Below are positions 62,245 through 64,000 of a stretch of 64,000 nt of DNA, piece after piece. The stretch is from Bombilactobacillus mellifer (GTDB lineage: Bacteria > Bacillota > Bacilli > Lactobacillales > Lactobacillaceae), in assembly GCF_000970795.1 (NCBI RefSeq), contig NZ_KQ034028.1, positions 658,127-722,126 on the forward strand, in the 5' to 3' direction. Numbering within the stretch: position 1 is the stretch's first letter; every line of letters starts with the position of its first letter. Under the pieces are notes generated by a model, which was given only the letters and a program-made list of their open reading frames with translations, had not been told where the DNA came from and searched no databases. The translations under genes and the position numbers were made by a program.

Positions 62245-62320
62245 GTGTGATTACACAAATCAGCCGATATTCCGCTGTTATGTTCCGATTTTCATGAGTG
62301 TCGGTAAATAAAGGAGGGGC
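62245..62320 (+). ncRNA. Probable ribosomal protein L19 leader RNA
   Basis: The ~80-base leader before rplS contains short complementary arms (TTCCGATTTTCATGAGTGTCGG region) and the ATTCCGCTG segment. Its position fits the L19 leader family of Firmicutes. Assigned by context; no covariance search was possible. Confidence 0.6.
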
Positions 62321-62324
62321 TCTT

Positions 62325-62681
62325 ATGCAAAGCCCATTAATTGATCAAGTAACCAAATCTCAATTGCGTACCGATCTGCCAGATTTTCGTCCCGGAGATA
62401 CTATTCGTGTCCATGCGAAAGTTGTTGAAGGTAATCGGGAACGGATTCAGATTTTTGAAGGCGTGGTTATCAAACGTCGGGGTAGCGGCATTAGTGCTAC
62501 TTACACTGTCCGTAAAATCAGCAGTGGCGTCGGTGTGGAAAGAACTTTTCCTTTACATTCACCTCGGGTAGCCAAAATTGAGGTCGTTCGTCAAGGCCGG
62601 GTACGGCGGGCAAAGCTTTATTACTTGCGTTCCTTACGTGGAAAAGCAGCGCGTATCCCAGAAAAACGGCGTAATAAATAA
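62325..62681 (+). CDS. rplS: 50S ribosomal protein L19
   Basis: A 118-residue bL19 at the subunit interface: [56 protein letters not shown] 62325 fits AAGGAGGGG; the frame upstream lies in the leader. Confidence 0.97.
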   Translation: MQSPLIDQVTKSQLRTDLPDFRPGDTIRVHAKVVEGNRERIQIFEGVVIKRRGSGISATYTVRKISSGVGVERTFPLHSPRVAKIEVVRQGRVRRAKLYYLRSLRGKAARIPEKRRNK

Positions 62682-62690
62682 CTATCAAAA

Positions 62691-62718
62691 GTCTGACCGT
62701 CAGGGTCAGATTTTTTTG
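62691..62718 (+). terminator. Terminator after rplS
   Basis: TCTGACC, GTCAG loop, GGTCAGA, then T run. Confidence 0.92.
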
Positions 62719-62856
62719 ATGGAATTAAGAGCAGCTAGGTATCAATCTGTAAAAACTAATTATTCAAAGGTTGGAACAAATTAGTCTATAAGCTAAGTTA
62801 TGTGAATTAAAAAAATCATCAACTGTCTTACCCGCAATGCTAATTTTTTCGTTGCA

Positions 62857-62886
62857 AAAAAAAGACCAGTTTATATAACTGGTCTT
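62857..62886 (-). terminator. Terminator of lexA
   Basis: On the minus strand AAGACCAGTT and AACTGGTCTT, then seven T, overlapping the lexA stop codon. Confidence 0.88.
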
Positions 62887-63511
62887 AATTAATAGTTGCC
62901 CGATACAGGGCCACCACTTTGCCGAGAATTTGCACATTAGGTAGGATAATCGGTTCATAAGCCTCATTTTCCGGCTGCAAACGAATTTGATGCGCTTCTT
63001 TAAAGAAACGCTTACAAGTGGCTTCATTATCCGCATTCATCGCAATGACAATTTCACCATTTTCGGCTGTGGCTTGCTGGCGGACGATCACAGCGTCACC
63101 ATCCAAAATGCCGGCATTAATCATACTATCGCCTTGAATGGTCAGCATGAATAAATTTTGATCCGTCACTTTTAAGTTCGGCGGTAAAGGGAAAAAATCA
63201 CTAGCTTGTTCTTGAAGGGCCAGGATAGGAGCGCCGGCAGTAACGATGCCTAACATCGGGATTTGTTCTTGGGTTAGCCCCAGAGCTTGGCGACCGCTCT
63301 TGGTAATTTCTAAGGTACGAGGCTTAGTCGGATCACGTTGAATAAAACCACGTTTTTGCAAACGCTGCAAATAACCGTGGACGGTTGAGGTAGAAGAAAG
63401 TCCCACAGTCTGACAAATTTCGCGGACCGTTGGGGGATAGCCTAAATTATGAACGTGATCCGAAATACAACGTAAAACCTCCAATTGTTTTGCAGTAATT
63501 GATTGACTCAT
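62885..63511 (-). CDS. lexA: SOS repressor LexA
   Basis: A 208-residue self-cleaving repressor of the DNA-damage response. Winged HTH at the N-terminus ([20 protein letters not shown]); Ala-Gly cleavage site in [10 protein letters not shown]; catalytic Ser in [10 protein letters not shown] and Lys in [11 protein letters not shown] after AGGAG on the minus strand. A LexA-box-like site lies about 60 bases upstream, implying autoregulation. Divergent from the DUF896 gene. Confidence 0.96.
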   Translation of the reverse strand: MSQSITAKQLEVLRCISDHVHNLGYPPTVREICQTVGLSSTSTVHGYLQRLQKRGFIQRDPTKPRTLEITKSGRQALGLTQEQIPMLGIVTAGAPILALQEQASDFFPLPPNLKVTDQNLFMLTIQGDSMINAGILDGDAVIVRQQATAENGEIVIAMNADNEATCKRFFKEAHQIRLQPENEAYEPIILPNVQILGKVVALYRATIN

Positions 63512-63565
63512 AATAAAACTCCTAGTATCTTATATTAATAAGATAGCATAGTCCAGAAATGGTTT

Positions 63566-63579
63566 CAAACAGGTGTTCG
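63566..63579. promoter_or_regulatory. Candidate LexA box between lexA and the DUF896 gene
   Basis: Read on the minus strand CGAACACCTGTTTG, close to the Firmicutes SOS box CGAACRNRYGTTYC (two mismatches). A second inverted repeat, ATCTTAT/ATAAGAT, sits at about 63527-63544 in the likely lexA promoter. Confidence 0.6.
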
Positions 63580-63597
63580 TTAGGAGAGAAACAAAAA

Positions 63598-63858
63598 GTG
63601 CCACAAATGAATGTTAGTAAACGACAACGGGAATTAATTTCTCGAATCAATGAATTAGCGCAAAAACAGAAAACGCAAGGCCTGGATTTAACCGAAAAAC
63701 GTGAGCAAGCCGCTTTACGTCAACAATATTTGGCTAATTTTCGCCAAGGATTAAAAGATCAGATCGAACATACCGTTTTATATGATAAGCAAGGTCATGA
63801 AATTACTTCGCATAAAGTCCGCCAGATTCAACATAAGCATGGCTGGCGTCCAGATTAA
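63598..63858 (+). CDS. DUF896 family protein (YnzC-like)
   Basis: 86 residues, helical and charged: KRQRELISRINELAQKQKTQ, LTEKREQAALRQQYLANFRQ, KVRQIQHKHGWRPD. The DUF896 family is small and cytoplasmic; in B. subtilis ynzC is next to lexA and yneA in the SOS operon. GTG 63598 has TAGGAG upstream; the frame from 63559 starts inside the LexA box. yneA itself is not seen. Confidence 0.88.
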   Translation: MPQMNVSKRQRELISRINELAQKQKTQGLDLTEKREQAALRQQYLANFRQGLKDQIEHTVLYDKQGHEITSHKVRQIQHKHGWRPD

Positions 63859-63921
63859 TTTTGCGAAATCGTCTAAAGTTTTATAAACTAGTAATGTATT
63901 TTAAATTAAAGGATGATTGAA

Positions 63922-64000
63922 ATGGGAATAACAATTGTAGTGGGCATTGTGATGCTACTAATTGGTTTGGCTGCGGGGTTCTTTGGAGCTCGAGCTTACA
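63922..64000 (+). CDS. yneF: YneF family membrane protein (UPF0154), cut by window end
   Basis: The first 26 codons: MGITIVVGIVMLLIGLAAGF and then FGARAY, one N-terminal membrane helix of the small UPF0154 family. AAAGGATG precedes ATG. lexA-ynzC-yneF neighbourhood matches Firmicutes. Confidence 0.8.
   Translation, partial: MGITIVVGIVMLLIGLAAGFFGARAY

Overview
The window comes from a low-GC Gram-positive bacterium of the Lactobacillaceae. The evidence is the Lactobacillales-type order of housekeeping genes, an L27 with an N-terminal extension next to the Prp protease, an isoprenoid synthase without a neighbouring dxs, strong Shine-Dalgarno sequences (often with TTG or GTG starts), and large MucBP/BspA-type and WxL-like surface proteins. 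Heavy CAA/glutamine use and this surface protein set would suit a gut-associated lactobacillus, possibly the bee-gut Bombilactobacillus group; that genus guess is low confidence.

Region 1 (1-9.8 kb) is a tandem array of paralogous BspA-like (DUF285) surface proteins: the tail of one gene, two intact genes, one decayed gene and a third intact gene, all on the + strand. Each full copy has its own near-identical promoter and 5' leader and its own terminator. The copies differ in the number of a 78-nt (26-residue) repeat, and two of them share almost identical 3' ends, so the array looks like a site of recombination and gene conversion.

Region 2 (9.8-28 kb) is accessory. It holds a Dam-type DNA adenine methyltransferase broken at a run of ten A/T (a likely phase-variation switch), a small XRE regulator with a palindromic operator, an unknown small protein, a CPA2 cation/proton antiporter, a membrane protein with an HELSH zinc-protease motif, an L-type-lectin surface protein, a GH3 beta-glucosidase, a frameshifted flavodoxin-fold oxidoreductase, a small membrane protein, a 1,551-residue pectate-lyase-like adhesin, a CsbD protein and an intact flavodoxin-fold oxidoreductase. 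The giant adhesin's promoter and early leader resemble those of the BspA array, suggesting shared control.

Region 3 (28-64 kb) is a dense core. It runs rplU-prp-rpmA; efp-asp23-nusB; folD-xseA-xseB-ispA-tlyA-recN-gmk-rpoZ; priA-fmt-rsmB-stp-prkC-rsgA-rpe-thiN; rpmB on the opposite strand; asp23-like (yloU)-fakA-recG-plsX-acpP; rnc-smc-ftsY-ylxM-ffh; rpsP-khpA-rimM-trmD-rplS; lexA on the - strand; and a DUF896 gene and the start of yneF. Many genes overlap by 1-11 bases, indicating translational coupling. The groupings link ribosome assembly, translation, protein targeting, DNA repair, phospholipid synthesis and Ser/Thr kinase signalling. ORF-level calls in this region are secure. Regulatory calls throughout rest on reading the sequence by eye.
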